Part shown: positions 28,592 through 39,760 of the stretch, in pieces | Layout of the letters: each line of letters opens with the position of its first letter | Numbering within the stretch: the stretch's first letter is position 1 | Assembly: GCF_900088825.1 (NCBI RefSeq) | Contig: NZ_LT592170.1 | Coordinates: forward strand, 1,957,471-2,021,470 | Direction of reading: 5' to 3' | Length of the DNA: 64,000 nt | Origin: Thiomonas delicata | GTDB taxonomy: Bacteria; Pseudomonadota; Gammaproteobacteria; Burkholderiales; Burkholderiaceae_C | Made by a program: the position numbers and the translations under genes | Notes under the pieces: model-generated | The model's input: only the letters and a program-made list of their open reading frames with translations | Databases searched by the model: none | Told to the model about the DNA's origin: nothing

Positions 28592-30418
28592 ATGCAAGCA
28601 TCCCGATCCGCTCCAGCGAACCTTGACGCGCCGCAGGGCAAGAAGGCGCCGCGTCCGACGTCTGGCGCGCTGGACTGGCGGGATGTGCTGCACTGGTTGC
28701 ACGAAGATGGCCTGATCGACGATGCCGGCTTGCGCCAGGGCCTGGACCGCTGCGGTCACGCCAGTGCGCGCCTGCATGTCCTGCACAAGGTGGCCAACGC
28801 CGGGCTGACGCGCCCGGCCGACGCGAAGATGCTGGACCTCGACACGCTCACCGCTTGGCTGGCCAAGCGCGCCGCCTTGCCGCACCTGCGCATCGATCCG
28901 CTGAAGGTGGACATCGGCAAGATCGGCGATCTGGTCTCGCTGAGCTACGCGGAGCGTCATCGCATTCTGCCGGTCGCCGCCGACGCGGATGGTGTGACCA
29001 TCGCCACGGCCGAGCCCTTCGACCTGTCCTGGAAGGCGGAGCTCGAGCGCATGCTGCGCCGACCCATCCATCTGGTCGTGGCCAACCCGGTGGACATCGC
29101 GCGCTATACCACCGAGTTCTTCAACCTTGCGCGTTCGGTGCGTCAGGCGCAGAAGAACGGCGCCGCATCCGGCATGACCGGGGTCAACCAGTTCGAGCAA
29201 CTGGTCGAACTGGGCAAGAGCGGCCGCGCGCTGGACGCCAACGACGCCGGCGTGGTGCAGGTGGTGGACTGGCTGTGGCAGTATGCCTTCGAGCAGCGCG
29301 CCTCGGACATTCATCTCGAACCCCGGCGCGAACTGGGCGTGATCCGCTTTCGCATCGACGGCGTGCTGCAGACCGTCTACCAGGTGCCGCCCTCGGTGTT
29401 GAACGCGATGACCAGCCGCATCAAGCTGCTGGGGCGGATGGACGTGGTGGAAAAGCGCCGCCCGCAGGACGGGCGCATCAAGACGCGCCGGCCAGCCGGC
29501 GACGAGGTGGAACTGCGTCTGTCCACCCTGCCGACGGCCTTTGGCGAGAAACTGGTGATGCGCATCTTCGACCCCGACGTCGTGGTGCGCGACATGGCCG
29601 CGCTCGGCTTCCCGGCGACCGAGGCCGCGCGCTGGAAAGAACTCACCAGCCGGCCGCACGGCATCGTGCTGGTCACGGGGCCGACGGGAAGCGGCAAGAC
29701 CACCACGCTGTACTCCACGCTCAAGCGCCTGGCCACCGACGAGGTGAACGTATGCACGGTGGAAGACCCCATCGAGATGGTCGAGCCGGCCTTCAACCAG
29801 ATGCAGGTGCAGGCCGGCATCGACATCGGTTTCGCCGAGGGCCTGCGGGCGCTGATGCGCCAGGACCCTGACATCATCATGGTGGGCGAGATCCGCGATC
29901 GCGAGACCGCCGACATGGCGGTACAGGCCGCGCTCACCGGCCACCTTGTGCTGTCCACCCTGCACACCAACGACGCCCCGGGCAGCATCGCGCGTCTGCT
30001 GGAGTTGGGCGTGGCGCCCTATCTGGTGAGCGCCACGCTGCTCGGCGTGCTGGCGCAGCGCCTGGTGCGCACGCTTTGCCCGCATTGCAAGCAGCCTGAC
30101 GACGCCTTTGACCAGGCCACGTTCGAACAGGCGGTGGCGCCCTGGAAACCCAGCACGCGGGTCGTGCCGTTCAAGCCGATGGGCTGCCTGGAGTGCCGCA
30201 ACACCGGCTACCTGGGTCGTATCGGCCTGTACGAACTCTTGGTGTTGAGCCCGGCCATGCGCGCCCTGGTGGCGGCCAACGCGCCCTTGGACGCCTTGCG
30301 CCAGCAGGCGGTCAAGGACGGCATGCGGCCGCTGCGCCTGGCCGGTGCGATGAAAGTGGCCGAAGGCAGCACCACGCTCGACGAGGTGCTGCACGCCACG
30401 CCCGCAGCGCAAGGCTGA
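28592..30418 (+). CDS. GspE/PilB-type secretion ATPase, isolated (608 aa)
   Basis: Hexameric ATPase of the type II secretion/type IV pilus class, cytoplasmic. An N-terminal MshEN-like domain (about 25-190) is followed by a core with Walker A GPTGSGKTTTLYS, Asp box VNVCTVEDPIEM, Walker B QDPDIIMVGEIRDRETA and His box TGHLVLSTLHTND. A zinc tetracysteine CPHC...CLEC follows in the C-terminal domain. All catalytic parts look intact. No other secretion or pilus-assembly gene is beside it; the next gene is a phospholipid-transport permease 43 bases on. It could serve pilus or secretion machinery encoded elsewhere. Confidence 0.88.
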   Translation: MQASRSAPANLDAPQGKKAPRPTSGALDWRDVLHWLHEDGLIDDAGLRQGLDRCGHASARLHVLHKVANAGLTRPADAKMLDLDTLTAWLAKRAALPHLRIDPLKVDIGKIGDLVSLSYAERHRILPVAADADGVTIATAEPFDLSWKAELERMLRRPIHLVVANPVDIARYTTEFFNLARSVRQAQKNGAASGMTGVNQFEQLVELGKSGRALDANDAGVVQVVDWLWQYAFEQRASDIHLEPRRELGVIRFRIDGVLQTVYQVPPSVLNAMTSRIKLLGRMDVVEKRRPQDGRIKTRRPAGDEVELRLSTLPTAFGEKLVMRIFDPDVVVRDMAALGFPATEAARWKELTSRPHGIVLVTGPTGSGKTTTLYSTLKRLATDEVNVCTVEDPIEMVEPAFNQMQVQAGIDIGFAEGLRALMRQDPDIIMVGEIRDRETADMAVQAALTGHLVLSTLHTNDAPGSIARLLELGVAPYLVSATLLGVLAQRLVRTLCPHCKQPDDAFDQATFEQAVAPWKPSTRVVPFKPMGCLECRNTGYLGRIGLYELLVLSPAMRALVAANAPLDALRQQAVKDGMRPLRLAGAMKVAEGSTTLDEVLHATPAAQG

Positions 30419-30461
30419 GAGCGGCCGCGCGGCATCTTGCCGAACTCACGTGCGGGACACC

Positions 30462-31607
30462 ATGCCAGACTCAGCCTCACCGACCGAGACGCAGTCCGCC
30501 CGCGTACAGTGGCTGGCCGACGGCGACGCGCCGGGTGTCGGGCATTTGCAGTTGGCGGGGAATTGGACCGTCCAGGGCCTGGACCCGGCACCGCGCCTGC
30601 AGCTTCCCGCCGGGTGCAAGACGCTGCGCCTGAGCGCGAGCGACTGGCAGCTCGACACCGCCGGTGCGCTGGTGCTGGCGCGCAGTCTGCAGGTGTGGAT
30701 CGAGGCTGGCGTGGAGATCGATCGTGCCGGGCTGGCGGCGCCGCAGAACCAGTTGCTCGACCTCGTGCGCGAACGCATGGCGCAAGCGCCGCGGCGTCCG
30801 CCCCAGGCGCATGCCGGCCTGCTCGGCGACCTCGGCCGCGCCGGCGTCGCGGCTTGGCGCGAGGGGCGCGAATTCCTCGCCTTCGTCGGGGAACTGGGCT
30901 GGCGCGGGCTTCCGCTGCTGGCCAGATTCTGGCGCATCCGCTGGCGCGAGGTGGTGGCCGAAATCGACGCGGCGGGCATTCGCGCCCTTGGCATCATCGG
31001 CCTGCTGTCCTTCCTGATCGGCATGGTCATGGCCTACCAGGGCGGCGCCACACTGGCGACCTACGGCGCCAACATCCTGATCGTGAACCTGGTGGCCATC
31101 ATCACCTTGCGCGAACTCGGGCCGCTGCTTGCCGCCATCCTCGTGGCGGGGCGCACCGGTTCCTCGTATACCGCACAGCTCGGCACCATGCGCATCACCG
31201 AGGAGATCGACGCCCTGCGCGCGCTGGGCCTGTCGCCCTTCGACGTGCTGGTGTTTCCCAAGGTCCTGGCGCTGGTCATCACCCTGCCGCTGCTGTCGCT
31301 GTTCGCCGATGTGATGGGGCTGGCGGGCGGCGGCGTGGTGGCGTCGATGGGCTATGGCGTGCCCTGGAGCGAATACATCAGCCGCATTCCGCAGGTTGTC
31401 ACGGCCCAGACCCTGGCGCTGGGGCTGGTGAAGGCGCCGGTGTTCGCCGCGATCATCGCGCTGGTGGGCTGCATGCAGGGCATGCGCGTGTCCGGCAGCG
31501 CCGCGGCGGTAGGCCGCGCCACCACGGTCAGCGTGGTGCAGGCCATCTTCCTGGTGATCGTGATCGACGCCGGGTTTTCCATTCTCTACAACCTGCTCGG
31601 GCTATGA
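30462..31607 (+). CDS. mlaE: phospholipid ABC permease MlaE with N-terminal STAS-like (MlaB) domain (381 aa)
   Basis: Inner-membrane permease of an MCE-type lipid transporter. Residues 1 to about 100 look like a STAS domain (WLADGDAPGVGHLQLAGNW; DTAGALVLARSLQVW), the fold of MlaB, fused to a permease. The MlaE domain begins near residue 165 with GIIGLLSFLIGMVMAYQGG and contains LRELGPLLAAILVAGRTGSS and the EIDALRALGLSPFDVLV coupling segment. Canonical MlaE is about 260 residues, so the extra N-terminus accounts for the length. A GTG at 30450 is an alternative start. The stop overlaps the mlaF start. Confidence 0.85.
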   Translation: MPDSASPTETQSARVQWLADGDAPGVGHLQLAGNWTVQGLDPAPRLQLPAGCKTLRLSASDWQLDTAGALVLARSLQVWIEAGVEIDRAGLAAPQNQLLDLVRERMAQAPRRPPQAHAGLLGDLGRAGVAAWREGREFLAFVGELGWRGLPLLARFWRIRWREVVAEIDAAGIRALGIIGLLSFLIGMVMAYQGGATLATYGANILIVNLVAIITLRELGPLLAAILVAGRTGSSYTAQLGTMRITEEIDALRALGLSPFDVLVFPKVLALVITLPLLSLFADVMGLAGGGVVASMGYGVPWSEYISRIPQVVTAQTLALGLVKAPVFAAIIALVGCMQGMRVSGSAAAVGRATTVSVVQAIFLVIVIDAGFSILYNLLGL

Positions 31608-32464
31608 GCGCGACGACGGGGCATCGGCGCGAGCGCGTCGAAGCGAGCCGGGCCGGGTTGCAAGGCCATGCCGACGCAAGCGACGTGATCGATGCGCGCG
31701 GTATCGTCAACCGCTTCGGCGACGTGGTCGTGCACGACGGCCTCGACCTGCGTGTTCCGCGCGGCTGCATCATGGCCCTGGTCGGCGGTTCCGGCACCGG
31801 CAAGACCGTGCTGCTGCGCACGCTCATCCTGCTGCGCGAGCCGCAGGCGGGCCGACTCGCCTTGTTCGGGCAGGACGCGCGCGCGGCGCATGGGCCGGTG
31901 CGCGAGCGCCTGCGCCAGCGCATCGGCGTGCTGTTCCAGGGCGGGGCCTTGTTCACCGGGCTCACGGTGCTGGAGAATGTGTTGCTGCCGCTGCGCGAGC
32001 ACGGCGCGGTGGAGCGCGCGCTCCTGGCCGACATCGGCATGCTGAAAATCCGTTTGGCCGGCTTGCCGGCGGATGCCGCGCACAAGTATCCGGCGGAGCT
32101 TTCCGGTGGCATGGTCAAGCGCGCTGCGCTGGCTCGCGCGCTGGCGCTCGACCCCGAACTTCTGGTGCTGGACGAGCCGACCTCGGGGCTGGATCCTATC
32201 GGCGCCGCCGCGTTCGACGATCTCGTGCGCGAGTTGCGCGAGTTGCTGGGGCTGACCATCCTGCAGGCCACGCACGACCTCGACTCGATCTGGCACGGCA
32301 GCGACATGGTGGCCTTTCTCGCGCGCAAGAAGGTGCTGGCGCTGGGAACGGCGGCCGAATTGGCGCAGCGGGACGAACCCGAACTCGCGGCTTATTTCCG
32401 GCAGGGGCGTTCGCTGGTCTTTGCGCAGCAGGCGCACGCCACGCAGATCAAGGGGACATCATGA
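31604..32464 (+). CDS. mlaF: phospholipid ABC ATPase MlaF (286 aa)
   Basis: Energises lipid movement by the MlaE permease. Walker A GGSGTGKT, Q-loop LFQGGALFTGLTVLENV, signature LSGGMVKRAALARAL, Walker B LLVLDEPTSGLDP and the switch His in ATHDLDS are all present. The N-terminal 25 residues are extra and polar. ATGA overlap with mlaE shows translational coupling. Confidence 0.92.
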   Translation: MSATTGHRRERVEASRAGLQGHADASDVIDARGIVNRFGDVVVHDGLDLRVPRGCIMALVGGSGTGKTVLLRTLILLREPQAGRLALFGQDARAAHGPVRERLRQRIGVLFQGGALFTGLTVLENVLLPLREHGAVERALLADIGMLKIRLAGLPADAAHKYPAELSGGMVKRAALARALALDPELLVLDEPTSGLDPIGAAAFDDLVRELRELLGLTILQATHDLDSIWHGSDMVAFLARKKVLALGTAAELAQRDEPELAAYFRQGRSLVFAQQAHATQIKGTS

Positions 32465-32495
32465 ACAAGACGAAACGCCGCTCGAAGGTGGAATG

Positions 32496-33464
32496 ATGGA
32501 ATCGAAAGTCAATTACACGGCGGTCGGCGTTTTCATCCTGCTGCTGTGCCTGCTGCTGTCGGCCACGGTCTATTGGCTGGCGGTGGGTGGGCGGCAGCAG
32601 AACACCACGCCTTACCTCATCTACGCCACCGACAACGTCAACGGCTTGAGGGATAGCAGCAACGTGCTGTATCGCGGCGTGAGTGTGGGGCGGGTGGATT
32701 CCATCGAAATCGACCCGGCCAACCCCACCCTCATCCGCATCCGCGTCGACATCGACAAGACCGTGCCGGTGCGCGCCGACACCGTCGCGCAGCTCATTCC
32801 GCAGGGTGTGACCGGGCTGTCGGTGATCAACCTCACGGGCGGCGCGTCGCCCCAGCCGCTGAGCACGGCCCCCGGCCAGCCCTATCCGGTCATACGCTAC
32901 GCGCCGTCGGTGTTCTCGCGCCTGGAGGGCGGCCTGAGCGATGCCACGCTGATGCTGTCGAAAATCGCCACCCGGCTGGACATGCTGCTGAGCCATGAAA
33001 ATCTGCAGGCGCTGAGCCGAACCCTGATGCACGCGGAACAGATCACGGGGACACTCGCCGCCCATCGGCAAGATATCGCGCAGACCCTGGTGGCCTTGCG
33101 CCAATCCAGCCAGGAGCTCGCGGCGCTGGGCGCCCAAGGCCAGCAGTTGAGCACCCGCGGCGAGAAGCTGATCGCGCGGCTCAGCGACACCACGGTGCAT
33201 CTGCAGGACACCCTGGGTGAGATGGACGCGGCGGCGAAGAGCTGGCGTCAGGCCGGGGAGGGTGCGGCCAAGCTGGGTGCCACCGGAACGCAGGCCCTGG
33301 ATCAGTTGCAGAGCCGCACCCTGCCGGGTTTCGACAGGCTCACCGACAACCTGCAGCGGCTCAGCAGCCAGCTCACGGACCTGGTCCGAAGCCTCAAGGG
33401 CAATCCGAGCCAATTGCTTTACGGCGTGCCCCAGCCGCCCCCCGGACCCGGAGAACACCGATGA
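32496..33464 (+). CDS. mlaD: MCE-domain periplasmic lipid-binding protein MlaD-like (322 aa)
   Basis: Membrane-anchored MCE protein that forms a lipid channel over MlaE. It has one N-terminal helix (GVFILLLCLLLSATVYWLAV, 11-30) and an MCE domain about 38-120 (VNGLRDSSNVLYRGVSVGRV; LIPQGVTGLSVINLTGG). A long C-terminal part rich in Gln/Leu heptads (about 155-300) probably forms a helical tube as in PqiB/YebT-type or longer MCE proteins. E. coli MlaD is 183 residues, so this is a long version. A second ATG at 32493 is adjacent. Confidence 0.87.
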   Translation: MESKVNYTAVGVFILLLCLLLSATVYWLAVGGRQQNTTPYLIYATDNVNGLRDSSNVLYRGVSVGRVDSIEIDPANPTLIRIRVDIDKTVPVRADTVAQLIPQGVTGLSVINLTGGASPQPLSTAPGQPYPVIRYAPSVFSRLEGGLSDATLMLSKIATRLDMLLSHENLQALSRTLMHAEQITGTLAAHRQDIAQTLVALRQSSQELAALGAQGQQLSTRGEKLIARLSDTTVHLQDTLGEMDAAAKSWRQAGEGAAKLGATGTQALDQLQSRTLPGFDRLTDNLQRLSSQLTDLVRSLKGNPSQLLYGVPQPPPGPGEHR

Positions 33465-34153
33465 ATATTTTCGTGCGGACGTCCGCGCTCGTTTTGGCAT
33501 TGTGCGGTGCCGGCTGTTCCTTGCCGACGGCCAGCCAGAGGGCGCAGCAGGTCTATCGCTTGCAGCCGGTCGCGGCCGAGGCCAGGCCGGCAGAACGGTC
33601 GCCGCGATCCGTCGTCATTCACCTGCTGCCTGTCGCCGCGGCGCCGGGGCTGGGAAGCTCCGCCATGCTCTACAGCGAGGGGGCCGGCGACGGCGCGCCG
33701 AATGCTGGCGGCGCTTCGCCGGGCGAGGGCGCGCAAAGCCCGGTGCGGCCAGGCCTGGCGCTGATGCCTTACCGGGACAGCCGTTGGCTCGCGCCCCCCG
33801 CCCAGCTCATCGGCGCGGCCATCGCGCAGACCCTGTCGCGGCAGCCCTGGGTCAGCGCGGTGGAGACGAATGTCCGCCTGGCGCCGCCCGCCTGGGCCCT
33901 GCATTGCGAACTGGGCCGGCTGGAGCACGACATCGACGGCACGCGCGGCGTGGTGCGGCTGGAGCTGACGTGCCAACTCGCAGGCGACGAGCCGCGGGGT
34001 ATCGTGGCGCATTGGCGATTCGATCAATGGCAAGCCGTGACGACGAACGACGCGCCGCACTATGCGGCCGCCGCGCAGAATCTGCTCGACCGCGCCTTGC
34101 GCGACATCGTGCGGCGTGTGCGCGCACACGTGCTTTCAGGCGGGAGGCATTGA
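33461..34153 (+). CDS. ABC-transport auxiliary lipoprotein, PqiC-like (230 aa)
   Basis: Probable outer-membrane-facing lipoprotein partner of the MCE system. The signal MNIFVRTSALVLALCGAGC ends in a lipobox with Cys19. The mature part has YRLQP near 44 and a strand-helix pattern (MPYRDSRWLAPPAQLIGAAI) matching the PqiC/ABC-type transport auxiliary lipoprotein family. It overlaps mlaD by four bases. The operon has this lipoprotein instead of MlaC, so it is a Pqi/Mla hybrid layout. Confidence 0.8.
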   Translation: MNIFVRTSALVLALCGAGCSLPTASQRAQQVYRLQPVAAEARPAERSPRSVVIHLLPVAAAPGLGSSAMLYSEGAGDGAPNAGGASPGEGAQSPVRPGLALMPYRDSRWLAPPAQLIGAAIAQTLSRQPWVSAVETNVRLAPPAWALHCELGRLEHDIDGTRGVVRLELTCQLAGDEPRGIVAHWRFDQWQAVTTNDAPHYAAAAQNLLDRALRDIVRRVRAHVLSGGRH

Positions 34154-34246
34154 TCCTGCGGCCGGACGGCCCAGGGTTGTTTCGCCGCGCCGGGGGTCAC
34201 GCGGCGGTGGTCGCGTCGAGCGCAACGGTGGCTGGCCCGACGGAAT

Positions 34247-36088
<1,842 letters not shown>

Positions 36089-36225
36089 GGCACAAGCCTA
36101 GCAAGACCGGACGCCATGCCCACCGTCGAGCAGTGCGGGGATCGGCTGGAAGGTCGGGCCGCTGTCGTATCTCGCTGCGCGTTTTACCTTCGTTCACCTG
36201 CAAATGCGGTCGACTGGAATACAAA

Positions 36226-36240
36226 CGTTGAGCGTCAACG
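36226..36240. repeat. short inverted repeat upstream of the APC transporter
   Basis: CGTTGA-gcg-TCAACG, perfect, 48 bases before the start codon of the transporter gene. It could be an operator; no cognate regulator is beside it. Confidence 0.3.
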
Positions 36241-36287
36241 AAGTTCGCGACGACAGCGAGCCATTTCCCTCTCAAACGGAGATCATC

Positions 36288-37937
36288 ATGGCCAGTGTTC
36301 CTCTCGGTGCGGTCACCCCGCCCAAGACCCAGCGCAGCAAGATTCACAAAGAAGCGGGCATCTGGAGCCTGCTGTTCGCCAGCCTCACCGCCATCATCGG
36401 CTCGGGCTGGCTGTTCGCGCCGCTCACCGCAGCCCAGCAGGCCGGACCCTCCAGCATCCTGTCCTGGGTGATCGGCGGCGCGGCGATTCTGTTGCTTGCC
36501 TTCGTCAATGCCGAACTCACCAGCGCATTCCCGGGGATGGGCGCGGTCATCACCTTCCCCAAGCTCAGCCACGGCAGTCTGATGGCCGCGGTGATGAGTT
36601 GGGTGGTGTTTCTCGGCTATGTCACGGTGGCGCCGGCCGAAGTGCTGGCGGTTGTCACCTACGCCAACAACTATTTGCCCGGCTTCGTCAACGCCAAGAC
36701 CCAGCTGCTCACGCCCGAGGGCATGGGCGCCAGCGTGGTGCTGCTGGGTGTGTTCGTGCTGATCAATGCCATGGGGGTGCGGATGTTGCTGCGGGTGGGC
36801 AACACGATGATGGTCTGGAAGCTCATCGTGCCGATCCTCGCCATCGTCATGTTGCTGGTGTCGTCGTTTCACAGCGCCAACTTCACCTCGCAGGGCTTTG
36901 CGCCGATGGGGATGCAAGGCACGATCTCGACCATCGCCACATCCGGCATCGTGTTCAGCTACCTGGGTTTTCGGCAAGCCATCGAACTGTCGGGAGAAGC
37001 CAAGAATCCGCAGCGCGACGTACCGATCGCCATCGTCGGCTCGGTGTTGATCGCGGGGGCGATCTTCGTTTTGCTCGAAGTGGCCTTCATCGGCGCGCTC
37101 AACCCGAGCGACATCGCCCAGGGCTGGGCCAAGGTGCATTTCACCGGCGCTTCCGGCCCCTTCGCCGGCTTGGCCACCCTGCTCGGTTTGAGCTGGTTGG
37201 CGGCGCTGCTCTACATCGACGCGGTGGTGTCCCCGGCCGGGACCGGCCTGGTGTACGGCGGCACGACCGCGCGCGTGGTCTATGCCACCGGCAAGGACGG
37301 CCTGTCGCTGCCCTGGTTCGCCAAACTCAATGCGAAGGGAGCGCCTTCGGCCGGCCTCTGGGTCACCTGGATCGTCGGCCTGCTGTTCTTCCTGCCTTTC
37401 CCCTCGTGGCAGAAAATCGTGACCTTCATCTCGTCGGCCGCGGTGCTGGCTTACGGCGTGGGGCCGGTATCGCTGCTGACCTTGCGTCGCACATTGCCGC
37501 TGGGCGCGTACCGGCGCCCCTACACGCTGAAGGGCGCCTGGCTGTGGGCGCCGCTGGCCTTCATCGCGGCCAACTTCATCATCTTCTGGTCCGGCGCGGG
37601 CACCGACGACTTCCTGTTCGGCGCGCTGGCGGTGATCTTCGTGCTGTACGTGATCGCGCAGGCCGTTTCCGGCCGCATCGGCGAACTGCATTGGAAAGGC
37701 GCGTGGTGGCTGTTCCCGTATTTCCTCGGGATGTGGGCCATCACCAATCTGGGCCCGGCCGAGCCCATTGGCGGCAATGGCACGCTGACCTTCTACGAAG
37801 GCATGGGCCTGGTGGTGATCCTGAGCTTCATCGTCATCGCATTGGCTGTCGCCAGCGGACTGTCCGAGCCTGAAGACGCTCGCGCCGCGCTACGCATTGG
37901 CGAACTCGAGGCGCGCGACAACGACGCGTCCGGCTGA
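36288..37937 (+). CDS. APC-superfamily amino acid/organocation permease (549 aa)
   Basis: Inner-membrane secondary transporter with about 12-13 helices. Helix 1 carries the unwound GSGWLFAP substrate motif after SLTAIIG. SYLGFRQAIELSGEAKNPQRD is the conserved helix 6 to loop region (substrate E and N-P-QRD) of the APC family. The substrate cannot be read; aspartate/amino acid or putrescine types are possible. The ATG at 36288 has CGGAGA upstream, preferred over an in-frame start at 36204. It is divergent from recQ. Confidence 0.82.
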   Translation: MASVPLGAVTPPKTQRSKIHKEAGIWSLLFASLTAIIGSGWLFAPLTAAQQAGPSSILSWVIGGAAILLLAFVNAELTSAFPGMGAVITFPKLSHGSLMAAVMSWVVFLGYVTVAPAEVLAVVTYANNYLPGFVNAKTQLLTPEGMGASVVLLGVFVLINAMGVRMLLRVGNTMMVWKLIVPILAIVMLLVSSFHSANFTSQGFAPMGMQGTISTIATSGIVFSYLGFRQAIELSGEAKNPQRDVPIAIVGSVLIAGAIFVLLEVAFIGALNPSDIAQGWAKVHFTGASGPFAGLATLLGLSWLAALLYIDAVVSPAGTGLVYGGTTARVVYATGKDGLSLPWFAKLNAKGAPSAGLWVTWIVGLLFFLPFPSWQKIVTFISSAAVLAYGVGPVSLLTLRRTLPLGAYRRPYTLKGAWLWAPLAFIAANFIIFWSGAGTDDFLFGALAVIFVLYVIAQAVSGRIGELHWKGAWWLFPYFLGMWAITNLGPAEPIGGNGTLTFYEGMGLVVILSFIVIALAVASGLSEPEDARAALRIGELEARDNDASG

Positions 37938-38020
37938 TCGCCCAGGAACCGGGCGCACACAAAACCCGAACCGGAGCCCGGACGGCAGGATGCCCGGGTT
38001 GTTCCCAGGGCCTGTCCCGC

Positions 38021-38914
38021 TCAGGTCTTGGTTGCGAGCACGAGGCCGGCGGCGTCCTGCGCCACCTTGCGGGCCGAGGCCAGCACGGTCTGCCGCTGGC
38101 AGCCCAGGCCCTGGATGCCGAGTTCGACCAGGTCGCCCGGCTGCAGGTAGCGGGGCGGTTTTTGTCCCATGCCGACGCCGGCCGGCGTGCCGGTGGCGAT
38201 GAGGTCGCCGGGCCGCAGGGTCATGAAGTGGCTGAGGTAGCTGACGATCTGCGCGACGCTGAAGATCATGTCGCGGGTGTTGCCGGACTGCATGCGCCGG
38301 CCGTTGACGTCCAGCCACAGGTCGAGGCTCTGCGGGTCGGGCAACTCGTCGGCCGTCACCAGCCAGGGGCCGACCGGACCGAAGCTGTCGCAACCCTTGG
38401 ACTTGTCCCACTGGCTGCCGCGCTCGAACTGAAACTGGCGTTCGGACACGTCGTGCACGGCGCAGTAGCCCGCCACATGGGCCAGGGCCTCGCCCACCGG
38501 AACGTAGCGCGCCTGGCGGCCGATCACCACGCCGAGCTCGACCTCCCAGTCCAGCCGCGTGGAATGCGGGGGCTGCTCGATCGGGTCGCTCGGCCCGCTG
38601 ATGCAGGTGGTCCATTTGTTGAACACGATGGGTTCGCTCGGGATGGGCAGCCTGGCCTCGGCGGCATGGTCGCGGTAGTTCAGGCCGATGGCGATGAACT
38701 TGCCGATGCCGACGAAGGGCACGCCGAGCCGCGGCTTGCCACGCACCAGGGGCAGCGCCTCCACGTCCAGTTTGCGCAGGGCGCGCTGGCCTTGCGGAGC
38801 GTAGACGTCGGGTCCGATGTCGCGCACCACATCGCGCAGGCTGCGCAGCCTGTTCTGGCCGTCGATGAGACCGGGTTGTTCGCGCCCCGGAGGGCCGTAG
38901 CGGACGAGTTTCAT
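38021..38914 (-). CDS. fumarylacetoacetate hydrolase family protein (297 aa)
   Basis: C-C hydrolase/isomerase/decarboxylase of the FAH fold, probably acting on 2-oxo acids or related dienes. The core starts with IAIGLNYRDHAAEA (about residue 73) and has the metal-binding EVELGVVIGR and a central VHDVSERQFQ. The GTPAGVGMGQ loop is near the C-terminus. Length and spacing fit 2-hydroxyhepta-2,4-diene-1,7-dioate isomerase-like proteins. It is followed on the same strand by nothing close, and preceded by the GST gene 66 bases upstream. The substrate is not determinable here. Confidence 0.85.
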   Translation of the reverse strand: MKLVRYGPPGREQPGLIDGQNRLRSLRDVVRDIGPDVYAPQGQRALRKLDVEALPLVRGKPRLGVPFVGIGKFIAIGLNYRDHAAEARLPIPSEPIVFNKWTTCISGPSDPIEQPPHSTRLDWEVELGVVIGRQARYVPVGEALAHVAGYCAVHDVSERQFQFERGSQWDKSKGCDSFGPVGPWLVTADELPDPQSLDLWLDVNGRRMQSGNTRDMIFSVAQIVSYLSHFMTLRPGDLIATGTPAGVGMGQKPPRYLQPGDLVELGIQGLGCQRQTVLASARKVAQDAAGLVLATKT

Positions 38915-38980
38915 GGAATGCCTTCTTGTCTTGTTGTCGTCGGGGGGTGAGGAATCAAACCGGTGCGGCTTCGGGAAACT

Positions 38981-39673
38981 TCAGCGGCGCTGGTATTGCG
39001 CCTCGCCGAACAGATTCTTGCGGGACTGTTCGTCCAGCAGGGGCTTGCGCTGTTCGGCCAGCACCGCCAGGCCGCGCTGCACGGCCGGCCGGGCGTCGAT
39101 GGCGTCGAACCAGCGCTTGGCGTGCGGGTATTCGGCCCAGTCCACGCCCTGGTTCTTGGCGCTGCGGCACCAGGGAAAGGCGGCGATGTCGGCGATCGAG
39201 TAGTCGTTGCCGCCCAGCCAGGGCGATTGCATCAGGCGCTGGTCGAGCACGGCGTACAGGCGCCTGGCCTCGTTGGTGTAGCGCGCGATGGCGTAGTCGA
39301 TCTTTTCCGGCGCGTAGATGCGGAAGTGGTGGGCCTGGCCCAGCATGGGCCCCAGTCCGCCCATCTGCCACATCAGCCACTGCAGGGTCGTGTAGCGTTG
39401 GGCGCCCGAAGCCGGCAGCAAGCGCCCGGTCTTCTCGGCCAGATAGACCAGAATGGCGCCGGACTCGAACAGCGCCAGGGGCTGGCCATCCGGTCCGTCG
39501 GCATCGACCAGGGCCGGAATCTTGTTGTTTGGACTGATGCGCAGGAATTCCGGTTTGAACTGCTCGCCGGTGCCGATGTTGACGCCGTGCACCTTGTAGC
39601 TCAGACCGAGCTCCTCGAGCAGGATGTGGACTTTTTGACCGTTGGGCGTGGGCCAGGAGTAAAGGTCGATCAT
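38981..39673 (-). CDS. glutathione S-transferase, YfcG/Nu-class-like (230 aa)
   Basis: Glutathione-dependent disulfide reductase or transferase. The N-terminal thioredoxin-like domain starts MIDLYSWPTPNGQKVHI with the T-P-N active-site motif of the Nu class, followed by NKIPALVD and the GSH-binding ESGAILVYLAEKTG. The helical domain has SIADIAAFPW. Length 230 (YfcG 215). ATG at 39673. Same strand as the fumarylacetoacetase-fold gene, so possibly cotranscribed. Confidence 0.87.
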   Translation of the reverse strand: MIDLYSWPTPNGQKVHILLEELGLSYKVHGVNIGTGEQFKPEFLRISPNNKIPALVDADGPDGQPLALFESGAILVYLAEKTGRLLPASGAQRYTTLQWLMWQMGGLGPMLGQAHHFRIYAPEKIDYAIARYTNEARRLYAVLDQRLMQSPWLGGNDYSIADIAAFPWCRSAKNQGVDWAEYPHAKRWFDAIDARPAVQRGLAVLAEQRKPLLDEQSRKNLFGEAQYQRR

Positions 39674-39760
39674 GGGGTTGCGTGGTGGACGGGCAGCGGC
39701 TCCAGCGGCCGCGCGCCAGTCGCATTGTGACGCCGGGCCGGAAATCGTGCAGGGTTCGGC

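Noticed and set aside
37955..38005. Possible hairpin between the APC transporter and the FAH-family gene
   Set aside because: Only six outer base pairs (AACCCG/CGGGTT) with a long poorly paired interior; too weak to call a terminator.
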